Positions 48,900 to 61,200 of a DNA stretch of 64,000 bases are shown one piece after another. A model generated the notes under the pieces. It searched no databases and was not told the DNA's origin. It was given only the letters and a program-made list of their open reading frames with translations. The first letter of the stretch is position 1; every line of letters starts with the position of its first letter. Both the position numbers and the translations under genes were made by a program. The stretch spans positions 46,896,423 to 46,960,422 of the forward strand of contig OZ024854.1 of NCBI GenBank assembly GCA_964017155.1. Direction: 5' to 3'. The DNA comes from Oasisia sp. SBJ-2009 (Eukaryota; Annelida; Polychaeta; Sabellida; Siboglinidae).

Positions 48900-50265
48900 A
48901 ACACAACTACCTCAAACAACACATACACATCACACCACATACACCCTCCACACCACATACACACTAGACATCAGATACACATTCCACACCATATACACAT
49001 TAGAAACAAATGGAGAACATGCACACAACAACACATTCACACAACAAAACATGTGCACAACAAAACATGCGCACAACAAAACATGTGCACAACAAAACAT
49101 GCGCACAACAAAACATGCACACAACAGAACATGCACACAACAAAACATGTGCACAACAAAACATGCACACAACAAAACATGCACACAACAGAACATGCAC
49201 ACAACAAAACATGCACACAACAACACATGCACACAACAAAACATGCACAACAAAACATGCACACAACAGAACATGCACACAACAAAACATGTGCACAACA
49301 AAACATGCGCACAACAAAACATGCACACAACAGAACATGCACACAACAAAACATGTGCACAACAAAACATGCACACAACAAAACATGCACACAACAGAAC
49401 ATGCACACAACAAAACATGCACACAACAACACATGCACACAACAAAACATGCACAACAAAACATGCACACAACAAAACATGCACACAACAACACATGCAC
49501 GCAACATAACATGCACACAACAGAACATGCACAAGACAACACATGCACACAACACATGCATACCACAAAACATGCATACAACAACACATGCACACAACAA
49601 CACATGCACACAACAACCCATGCACACAAAAACACATGCACACAACAAAACATGCACAAGACAACACATGCATACCACAAAACATGCATACAGCAACAGA
49701 TGCACACAACAACACATGCACACAACAAAACATGCATGCAACATAACATGCACACAACCCATGCACACGAAAACACATGCACACAACAAAACATGCACAA
49801 AACCACATGCACACATCAAAACATGCAAACAACAACACATGCACACAACAAAACATGCACACATCAAAACATGCACACAGCACATGCATACCACAAAACA
49901 TGCATACAGCAACAGATACACACAACAACACATGCACACAACAAAACATGCACGCAACATAACATGCACACAACCCATGCACACAACAAAACATGCACAA
50001 AACAACACATGCACGCAACAAAACATGCACACATCAAAACATGCAAACAACAACACATGCACACAACAAAACATGCACACATCAAAACATGCACACAGCA
50101 CATGCATACCACAAAACATGCATACAGCAACAGATGCACCCAACAACACATGCACCCAACAACACATGCACACAACAACACATGCACACAACAACACATG
50201 CACACAACAACACATGCACACAACAACACATGCACATGACAAAATATTCACCCCACACACCATTC
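48900..50265. repeat. ACATGCACACAACAAA-type short-unit satellite
   Basis: A unit of about 14-17 nt (CATGCACACAACAAAA and variants such as CATACCACAAAA, CAGCAACAGATG) repeats from about 49010 to 50240, after a short CACCACATACAC lead-in. It is open in nearly all frames on both strands (up to about 510 codons; Thr/His/Asn/Gln on plus, Cys/Val/Met/Leu on minus) only because the unit lacks stop trinucleotides. Longer blocks within it repeat too, for example the GCATACCACAAAACATGCATAC segments. Confidence 0.95.
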
Positions 50266-50640
50266 ATAACACCCCCCCATACATGAACCCTTCAACATAC
50301 GCACCCCGCACATTCTTAAACCCCCTCTCCTACACATGCTTGCTGCCACCATTCAAAACACAAACACCCCAGCACATGCACCCTAACACATACACACACA
50401 CTCACCCCCTCAACACATGCACTCCACACCCATTCTCCTACAACATCCACTCCATCCACCCCACCCTCCATCCACCCTATCATCCATCACCCCCACCCTC
50501 CGTCCACCCTATCCCCACCCCCACCCTCTGTCCACCCCACCCTCCATCCACCCCACCACACCCCCACCCTCTATCCACCCCCACCCTCTAGCCACCCGAC
50601 CCCCACCCTCCGTCCACCCCCACACCCCCTATGCACAATC
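50266..50640. repeat. C-rich CCACCCTCCATC low-complexity region
   Basis: Almost G-free on the plus strand, composed of CCCACCCTCC, TCCACCC and CACACCC words, grading out of the CA-rich satellite. Confidence 0.9.
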
Positions 50641-51036
50641 CTGATGCTTCTAACTACAGCAAATTCAGTTCATTGGAAGTTGAACTGCAACTGTGTTATT
50701 TCAACACACACAGACCTAACACAATAAATCGTATAACACATAACACATTTTACATACTGCAGCTGTAACACATTTCCAACTGTAACAAGTACAGTAAATT
50801 GTTACAGTCCAAGGTCTGGTCACTCTCGCAAACTGTAAGTTCTCAACTCACTTAATCTAATAGTTAACTTTAACTTTTAAGTTAACTTTAATAACTTTTC
50901 TAACAAAACTGTTCTAACAAAAATGCAAGCAAGTCAGATTCAGACACAATGAACAGTTCACTCAAAATAACAGAGTATCATAAAGTTCTATTTTCTTCAT
51001 GTTTACACCCCAACTGGCTTCTCCCTGCCAAACTGA

Positions 51037-53250
51037 CACATGTGACGTGTACACATCTACTGGTGAGAGCACATATTTACCACATGTGACGTGTACACAT
51101 CTACTGGTGAGAGAGCACATATTTACCACATGTGACGTGTACACATCTACTGGTGAGAGAGCACATATTTACCACATGTGACGTGTACACTTCTACTGGT
51201 GATAGAGCACATATTTACCACATGTGACGTGTACACATCTACTGGTGAGAGAGCACATATTTACCACATGTGACGTGTACACATCTACTGGTGAGAGAGC
51301 ACATATTTACCACATGTGACGTGTACACATCTACTGGTGAGAGAGCACATATTTGCCACATGTGACGTGTACACATCTACTGGTGAGAGAGCACATATTT
51401 GCCACATGTGATGTGTACACATCTACTGGTGAGAGAGCACATATTTACCACATGTGATGTGTACACATCTACTGGTGAGAGAGCACATATTTGCCACATG
51501 TGAAGTGTACACATCTACTGGTGAGAGAGCACATATTTACCACATGTGACGTTTACACATCTACTGGTGAGAGAGCACATATTTACCACATGTGACGTGT
51601 ACACATCTACTGGTGAGAGAGCACATATTTACCACATGTGACGTGTACACATCTACTGGTGAGAGAGCACATATTTACCACATGTGACGTGTACACATCT
51701 ACTGGTGAGAGAGCACATATTTGCCACATGTGACGTGTACACATCTACTGGTGAGAGAGCACATATTTACCACATGTGATGTGTACACATCTACTGGTGA
51801 GAGAGCACATATTTGCCACATGTGAAGTGTACACATCTACTGGTGAGAGAGCACATATTTACCACATGTGACGTTTACACATCTACTGGTGAGAGAGCAC
51901 ATATTTGCCACATGTGACGTGTACACATCTACTGGTGAGAGAGCACATATTTACCACATGTGATGTGTACACATCTACTGGTGAGAGAGCACATATTTGC
52001 CACATGTGAAGTGTACACATCTACTGGTGAGAGAGCACATATTTACCACATGTGACGTTTACACATCTACTGGTGAGAGAGCACATATTTACCACATGTG
52101 ACGTGTACACATCTACTGGTGAGAGAGCACATATTTACCACATGTGACATGTACACATCTACTGGTGAGAGAGCACATATTTACCACATGTGACGTGTAC
52201 ACATCTACTGGTGAGAGAGCACATATTTACCACATGTGACATGTACACATCTACTGGTGAGAGAGCACATATTTACCACATGTGACGTGTACACATCTAC
52301 TGGTGAGAGAGCACATATTTACCACATGTGACGTGTACACATCTACTGGTGAGAGAGCACATATTTGCCACATGTGACGTGTACACATCTACTGGTGAGA
52401 GAGCACATATTTGCCACATGTGACGTGTACACATCTACTGGTGAGAGAGCACATATTTACCACATGTGACGTGTACACATCTACTGGTGAGAGAGCACAT
52501 ATTTACCACATGTGACATGTACACATCTACTGGTGAGAGAGCACATATTTACCACATGTGACGTGTACACATCTACTGGTGAGAGAGCACATATTTACCA
52601 CATGTGACGTGTACACATCTACTGGTGAGAGAGCACATATTTGCCACATGTGACGTGTACACATCTACTGGTGAGAGAGCACATATTTGCCACATGTGAC
52701 GTGTACACATCTACTGGTGAGAGAGCACATATTTACCACATGTGACGTGTACACATCTACTGGTGAGAGAGCACATATTTGCCACATGTGAAGTGTACAC
52801 ATCTACTGGTGAGAGAGCACATATTTACCACATGTGACGTTTACACATCTACTGGTGAGAGAGCACATATTTACCACATGTGACGTGTACACATCTACTG
52901 GTGAGAGAGCACATATTTACCACATGTGACATGTACACATCTACTGGTGAGAGAGCACATATTTACCACATGTGACGTGTACACATCTACTGGTGAGAGA
53001 GCACATATTTACCACATGTGACATGTACACATCTACTGGTGAGAGAGCACATATTTACCACATGTGACGTGTACACATCTACTGGTGAGAGAGCACATAT
53101 TTACCACATGTGACATGTACACATCTACTGGTGAGAGAGCACATATTTACCACATGTGACGGGTACACATCTACTGGTGAGAGAGCACATATTTACCACA
53201 TGTGATGTGTACACATCTACTGGTGAGAGAGCACATATTTACCACATGTG
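51037..53250. repeat. 46-bp satellite, about 48 copies
   Basis: The unit contains CACATGTGACGTGTACAC, then ATCTACTGGTGAGAGAGCAC and ATATTTACC. The period is 46 nt throughout except near the first copy. Variants are point changes (TTACC/TTGCC, GACGTG/GACATG/GATGTG/GAAGTG/GACGTT). A pair of neighbouring variants (GAAGTG unit then GACGTT unit) recurs at 51502, 51824, 52008 and 52790, at distances of exactly 7, 4 and 17 units, showing amplification of multi-unit blocks. Every unit carries the palindrome CACATGTG. Confidence 0.97.
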
Positions 53251-53394
53251 GACATTCTTCTGTCACTCATTCCAATAAGTCAACCAAATCAAGCTCTCTT
53301 TGGCTACATAGACTGCATAGATATATACAAACTATTCACACTGCAGATGCACTTGACTGACAATGTGATTGCATAAACAAGCTCACCCAAATTA

Positions 53395-53765
53395 ACAATG
53401 AGTCTTATAAAGGTTTATTTTTGTGTGATTTTTTTGTTTTTTTTGCACAACAGTTGCCTTCCATAATATGTCACACTGACACATTAGGCTTAGATTAGCA
53501 CACAATGTATAAAGGTTTATTTTGTTGTTGTCATTTTTTTGCATAAATGTTACAAATTACACACAATATACATACAAAGGTTTTCTTTTGCACACCAGTT
53601 GCCTTCCATATGTCACACTGACACATTTGGCTCAGATTAGCACACAACATGTAAAGGTTTTTTCTTCTTCATTTTTTGCACAATTGTTGTGGTCCATATG
53701 CCACACTGACATGTTTCACTCAAATTACACACAATATACAAACGGTTTTTTTTCACTGTTATTTG
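53395..53765. repeat. Degenerate 85-100-bp tandem repeat, about 4 copies
   Basis: TGCCTTCCATA, GTCACACTGACACATT, AGATTAGCACACAA and AAAGGTTTATTTT recur in order with T-run length changes. Confidence 0.8.
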
Positions 53766-53817
53766 TAGAATAGTTTTGATGGGATGGGTGGGTCAGGCCC
53801 ATCCATAAATTAGAGGA

Positions 53818-53823
53818 TTTATT
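53818..53823 (-). terminator. Polyadenylation signal of the Death-kelch gene
   Basis: TTTATT on the plus strand is AATAAA on the minus strand, about 97 nt beyond the kelch stop codon. Spacing and strand fit a short 3' UTR. Confidence 0.6.
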
Positions 53824-53919
53824 CATAGTGTGCCGAAAATTAGATATTGTTAGCGTCGACCATGGACCAAAGTCAGTCGTATGCGTGTATAATGTGTGTC
53901 AGGATGAGTGGCCTCATTG

Positions 53920-54821
53920 TCAGACATCAGGGAGGGTCACACTGAACAGACGATGTGTGTCCAGTTTCACCTCCAGTGATGCCTGCCAGTCTGACCACTC
54001 ATCTGTGCCAGGACTATAATACTCAATCTCTGTTAATCGTGATTCGTCACTAGTCATGCCCCCTGCCACCACTATGCCACCCTGCCACACGACAGCCGGG
54101 GCGTTGGCATGTTCCAGGCGTGGCTGACTCAGCCTCATCCAGCTGTCAGTGGCCGGGTCATACCTGAGACATGACCTACTGAAGCCTCCCACCAGGTAGA
54201 CGTACTGCCCCAGGGAGACAGCAGCACCCAGGTCACACACCTCAGGCATGTCCCCCAGGGTGAGCCACTTGCCTGCCTTCGTGTCGTAGGCACGTGTGCA
54301 TAACAAGTTCTTGTTGTCATCATCACGGCCTCCGAACACGAAGACCTTGTGGCCATGACTGGTGGCGGCGGGGTTGCGCACTGGCCAGGGCATGGCTGGC
54401 AGAGGCGTCCACTGATGCTGCGTGAAGCTATACTGCTCCGTGGACCCAGTCGCCTTGTTGTTACCATCTTTCCCACCCACTACAATCACGTGGTCCCCCA
54501 CAAGGACACTTCGGTGATATTTACGTGGTGTGATCATTGATGGTAACTGGGTCCATACCTTTGTAAGCAGATTCACCTGCCAGCAGACGGCCTGTGTCAC
54601 ACCACCCACAGACCCACCTGTGAGCATCAACAGGTCCCTGGCGACCTGGCACACGCCATACAGTCTCCTGACTGACTGAGGTACCTCGGTCAACAGCCTC
54701 CAACACTGAGTTTCTTCAACCCAATATGAGATCTTCCGGTGGTTATCAATCCCAGTGCCTTCTTTCTTGGGTGTCAGCCCTCCCACCACCAGGAGGCGCT
54801 GCTGGTTGTTGTGAGAGGAGG
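53920..54821 (-). CDS. Death-kelch gene, last exon: six kelch repeats
   Basis: A single 902-nt exon after acceptor CCTGTTGTAG. Six blade cores with the paired glycines are visible: RLLVVGG, LLMLTGG, HVIVVGG, KVFVFGG, YVYLVGG, GIVVAGG, each followed by a Y/W-containing strand (for example YDPATDSWMRL, YDTKAGKWLTL, YSFTQHQWTPL). It ends VTLPDV and TGA. The absence of introns over the whole propeller contrasts with the many small upstream exons and suggests one joined module. Confidence 0.93.
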
Positions 54822-55266
54822 CTACAACAGGACATGTGAAATATGATGTAAACAAACACAAACTAAGTCAACTGAGGAATGTACATTCTAAATGCAGGGA
54901 AACAGGGGACTATGTTGTTTGTATGGGTCAGGATTTGCCTTTATATTTTAGTATAGCAGTAAAAACAGCAAAACAGACACTATGTGATTTCAGTTTTGGT
55001 CAAAACATGGTTTTCAAAATTGGCATGTGCACATACACATACACGTATATGTGCTTAGATAATGTATGGACACAAAATATCTTCACATACAGAAAGTTTT
55101 CTCCAATTGCATGGCACATTGCATTGCATACAAATTATTAACATCATCTCCATTATGAAATTTTAGTCATCTTCACAAAACTGGAACAAAACTAAATATA
55201 ATACTACTTTAAATTTTTTTCTACAGATTTTATATAATACACATACATATATATTATATATTATAC

Positions 55267-55297
<31 letters not shown>

Positions 55298-58200
55298 ATG
55301 TGTGTATGTATATATATACACACATATAAATATACACACTACATTTTAATTATGTTCCGTTGGCTACTATTTATATACATACACAAACATGGATGTTACC
55401 ATTATTTGCCCCAACACTGCAAAAATGTAACATACCATTTGTTATTGCATTATATAAAATAATAATGTTTTCTTGTGCAATGTTTGCAATGTGGATAGGA
55501 CAAGCTGTTTTTGCCATATTTCAGTAAAATATCTCACAAAATGTGGTTGCTGTATATGTATAACAACTGAATGGTCTAGATTGGTAAAAACAATGACTAT
55601 TTCAAACACTACATTTTGCAAAACTACTGACAATACAAAAGATGATATTGTAAGTGTACATTTAATTATTCATTGTTTGGCTGATAGATGTTCATAAACA
55701 AATTCTATTTGACATTAAAAGGAACATTCCAAGATGGTTAATCACGGATAAATCTTTTTGAATGAGTGTTGGATCAATACGGTGATGATTTCATAAGCTG
55801 AATTACCCTACTAAATGTCCTTTTCACCCTAAGTACATAGTAGGCAGCAATACATGAAAATGCAGTCAACTGCAGATTAAACAGAAACAAAACATATTTT
55901 GTTACACCTATGTTTAGATATAATACTAACTAACTAAACATTAGCAACTACAATCAAATTGATCCATTCAGCTCATTACCAGAATATTTTCTTTAAAAAA
56001 ATATCATTTAAACTGGACGTACAGTGCCACTGTGACAGGAAACCTGTTATCATTGCTGTCTACACTTCCCAATTTGATAAACTGATACTATTACCCTAGT
56101 TTGTGTGGCTGAAACTACTCAAAATGTAACATAACAGTAGTTTTAAAGGTAACTCTGTACTGAAGGGAATGTCATAAAACAACGTATAAGCTGGCATGAC
56201 ACAAGGCGAAGATGGACCACGTACATATAACACCTGACATATCACACCAATGAGACCAGTGAAGTAGGTTCCTGCCAAGAGGAAGTGAGCAGTAGAGATC
56301 CAACAAGATGCCAGCATCCCCGCTCTGTAGCACAAAATTGTGCAACATTGGTGCTTGCTGGGCAATAACGCATTCCAGTGGATAATCTGATATGTAGGCC
56401 CAAAATCCCTTTAAGCAAATGAATCGTGGTGTACAATTCCACGGTTGTGTCGCCTATACTGTGTAGCTACAGAAGCAGCCACGATACACGATACACGATA
56501 CAACTGGACGCCTGCCACAGATGCCACCTTCTCTCAACACTGGACATGTTGTGGTCAAATGGGGTGATCTCAACCAGAGACCTGTGTCCGCCCTGTCACA
56601 CACAACTAGTTTCACAGAGAGTATGGAGAATGCACAAGTGAATGTTTGACCACGTGTTACGTGTGTCTAGAGACATCCCTGCACAACTGGCCCTGCAGTT
56701 TGCCACTGTCAGGTGATGCCAGTACACACAGTCACACACCCACTCAGCAGGCACTTCAGTGACTTGTGAGACCTACTGCACTCAGATCTCACAGAGACCA
56801 CATCTGGCTGAGATCTCACAATGACAACAAGACAGAGACAACTGGGTAAAGACCGTACGAGACAGAGGAAACTTTGGGGGACTGAATGTGACATAAAGAT
56901 GACCCAGACTATTTATATCACAGGAACAGAAGATCATCATCATATTATATTAATGATACTTAATGGTTGAACACTATGTTGCCGTAACGTGTTCTTCTAT
57001 CTACATACATTTTGTTTATTTACATCAGACAAATATATCAAACTTTTTGACTTAATATCTAAAATATTATTTTTTTATTTGAAAATTCTGCAAATGTTTT
57101 CACACCATATAATTTAACACCTAAATATTCTTGAACCTTTTCATCGGTAATTAAATTTAAACATGACAGATTTGTGTGAATTAGAATATTTCACACATAC
57201 CTCCTCACTCTATTCCTGCTGATGGGTAATTAATAACATATATTACAACATAAAAAACATATCGAGTACTCTTATTTCTTTCAATGTTTAACTTTTTATT
57301 TTAATAAGATGTTTCCTCTGTTAAATCAAGGACACTGTCAACAAAATCTTACCTTCTGCAGCCTTTCTTAGCTCTTGTTCACGCTTGACTGTTCGTTCCG
57401 CGGCCTGCCTTTGTTCTCGTTCACGCTTGGCTGTTTCTTCCAAGGCCTGTTTTTGTTCTCGTTCCCGCTTAATTGCTTCTTTTAGCTGACGAACTTCGTC
57501 TGAAAGAAATACACTGCCCATGTCAGAATCCACGTTTGATCAACTTCAAATAACCTTACTTAATCTTCAACGGCATTTAGAAATCAAATGCCCAATCTGT
57601 CGTTTTCCCAGTTGCCCACAACTTACTAAATGTTAAACAATTAATATTCTGCACATCTAAATTTAAGACTATTTCTAGTTACATTTTATACTGTTTCAAA
57701 TGTTGTACAGTTGGTTAGCATCTTCATTAATTGAGCTGGTAGATTAGACCTTTATCCAATGCAATTGAGTTAAAAATGACAGTATTTTAGACAAGATTTT
57801 AAATTGGTTTACCCTCCCGGAATGCTTGAAAGAGTCATGCACAATGAAGTAAAAAACTACCACACTGAATTTGCATAAAACATAAATATTGTTCATAAAC
57901 TATTGAAATACAAATCAATTCCTATCATGAATCCAACAGGATCAATCAGAATTTGACAAACAACTGAGAAATACAGGTTTTCAGAGTCATACAATTAAAA
58001 GTCCAAAACGACCCTCAAGTATATTTTCACAATGAGTAAACTTTTGTTTTCAGATTTATCAGAGCCCATCCTCACAAATAATAATATACACATTTAGTAC
58101 CCCAAATTCATACCCCTAATACAAGTGGCTTAAGTCTAGCAAAAAGCACTTAGAAATTCCCAGTTACTTAAAAAATATATTTGCAAGATATTTTGGTACT

Positions 58201-61200
58201 TCGCCAAAACCACAACGTAGTAATAATTCTGTACTTTATCAACAAAAGAGTAAGTACATTTCAAAGTACTGCAACCCCATGAAGAATCACACGTTTTCAA
58301 CTGTTTCCAACATCTCCTAACTCCAAATGTTTAGATAAGTAAGATGGCTATTATATAACTATTATATTAAGTCTGTTAAATCAGTGAAACTAAAAACAAA
58401 GCCTTACCTTCGGCGGCCTTCCTCTGCTGTTGTTCGCGTAGACCCCTCTCTGAAATATATGCAATGCTTATGTCAGGATAAACATTTCATCAACGCAGAA
58501 CAAACAAGGACATGTTTTAATTTTATTATTAATACAAACTGTTGTATCTTTTGAAATCTTCTATAAATGCCAAACAAATTATATCCATTCAACTTATTTT
58601 ACTGAAATATATGTTCCATTATGTTATTAAATTCCCATCTGTTTTCAAGATTATATTTCTACCGGTCGGCACGCTTGTGAACTTAATTTTATCATATATC
58701 TGACACAGCACTGTCATGTTTAGGATGTGATAGATGTAATATTTTAAGCACACTTTCTGTGTATATTTCCCAATTTATAACTTATGTTAATAATTACACC
58801 ATATTAAATAACTACACTGTTCAAAAAATATTATACATGTATATGCAAACATGGGTTTTCTATACAATGATTCTGTGAACTATAAACAAAATATTATTGT
58901 TTCACATAAATATCTAACCTACACCCTACAGCCACAAAAACAGGCCTTGGAAGAAACAGCCAAGCGTGAACGAGAACAAAGGCAGGCCGCGGAACGAACA
59001 GCCAATAAAAAACCTAACATTACAAGTTAGCATACAAAGACTGCTAAATTTAAAGCGACATGGTCCGTTCGTGGCTTTTTATTTTTACTGCAAAATCATG
59101 TTATACGGTATAAATTATACCTATTATAGCGTAAAGACAGTCAAAATATGTTTTCATGTACCATTTAGGGGTTGAAAATAGGCGCAGTAAGGGGTGCTTA
59201 ACTCAGTTTACACATCAACCGAAACCGTTGTAGGCTTGGCTAAAAGCCCAGAAGGAAATGCATGATCACACGATGCAGTATAACGTGAACACAAGTTGAT
59301 GTCACTAACACCACACCCAGCCAGGTGCACAACTCCCAGTTGGTAAAGGTCAAAGGGTGGGTGTCACTCGCGGCGATTTGAGTGAGAGTATATATAAACA
59401 TTCAACGTTTAACATTACGAAGTCAGTTCTGTTTCGATAAAACATTTATTGGCGGTCAGGACACTACAATAGTTATAACTTATACTGATTAACATGATTT
59501 TGCAATAAAAATAAAAAGCTAAGAACGGACCATGTCACTTTAAGAAGATATAAATGAAAGAGTACCTCGGCAAGCTCGTTTGTCCTCTTTCAGCTGGGTG
59601 ATTACCTCTGAAATACATAAAAGGTTCACATGAGTATTGACAGTTCACATTAGAGGTTCAGAGACAGAGTGGTATACATTGTTATTCTTTGCACCGTCTG
59701 TTCACTGTTTTCTTGTAAAAGTTGGTTTCTCTATCAGTGAACTTTCTCAGATTGCTACTGCTAGATGGTGACACTGTACACGTGCCAATGGTGAACTCCG
59801 GAAGATGGTCTACCAGACTGTGGCCAGGTCACCTTTCGGTGTTATTGCTACATAGTACCGGTACTCCTGCTGCCATCTAGTGGTAGTTGCCTGATGACAT
59901 TCAGCAATAATGAGACGAAACATCATGAGAAGAAAAGTAAACAATGTAGTTAATCATTTTCAATCATATTTTCTAAAAAATCATAACATTGATGCCTATT
60001 TATTCTAAAACAACATGCACCTGCAAACCTAACAAACATGGAACATTTTTCATTATACCCTTAATCAATAATTTCCTCTTTGAAATAATTATGATATTTA
60101 TTGTAATACATATTTGTGTACATAGTTGTTTTGACACTTATCATGCCCCCCTACAGCATTTGTTAACAAAACTCCCTCGTTCCCACATACACTAGCACGC
60201 CCTGCAACATGAAGGTCATGTCACCCATGTACCCTGAATGACTTGAGATGACATTAGCAATACATGCCACTAATAATCTCATGTCACCCATGAACTCTGA
60301 ATGACTTGAGATGACATTAGCAATACATGCCACTAATAATCTCATGTCACCCATGGACCATGGACTCTGAATGACTTGAGATGACATTAACAAGACATGT
60401 CACTAATAATCTCATGTCACCCATGGACCATGGACACTGAGTGACTTGAGATGACTTTAACAAGACATGTCACTAATAATCTCATGTCACCCATGGAAAT
60501 CTCATGTCACCCATGGACCATGGACTCTGAATGACTTGAGATGACATTAACAAGACATGTCACTAATAATCTCATGTCACCCATGGACCATAGACACTGA
60601 GTGACTTGAGATGACATTAAGACAGACATGTCAAAATACCACGCATCAGATCTATTATACTCACTAAACTCCTAATATTGACCACTCTCTAATCTAATTC
60701 AACACTTACTCAATCCACATCATTTTGACAACTTTTCTTTACATTTCACCTCACCTCTGGAAATTTTCTGTGGTGGCCAAAATTTAAAATCTGCAACAGT
60801 TTATGGATCATCTCAAAAAGAAATATTTTTCGAGCACTTACTCAAACAGTCCTGACTTAAGGAACTAGTGAAATGCCGGATTGATCCTTTTGATAAATAG
60901 ATCAATTAGTAAAACTGAATGCCATATTTGTATGATTGAAGTAAGCAAATGACAAATGTAAACAACATAACACACTCACCATCTCGAACGATCTCGACGA
61001 CGTCATTTTTGCCCAATGTGTGCAGGGTCTCGATGAGACCGTTGACCATGTTGGGTCGGTGGCAGTTGTCATCCCGCCACTTCAAGAGAACCTCAAAATT
61101 GAGGCGATAGAGGTCTTTCGGGAACTTCACTTCAAGTTGCTCGATGAAGGGCCGCGCCAAGTTGAGCAGGAGCCCAAGACGAAAATAAACGTTGCCAAGA

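Noticed and set aside
48930..50591. Very long open frames on both strands (up to about 510 codons)
   Set aside because: They lie wholly in a 14-17-nt satellite without stop trinucleotides and are open in several frames at once; composition is pure repeat translation.
54135..54706. Alternative minus and plus frames inside the kelch exon
   Set aside because: Shadows of the real kelch reading frame, which alone shows the six-blade pattern.
58966..59175. Plus-strand 69-codon frame over the inverted exon copy
   Set aside because: Different frame from the copied coil, runs into the inverted-repeat element, no domain.
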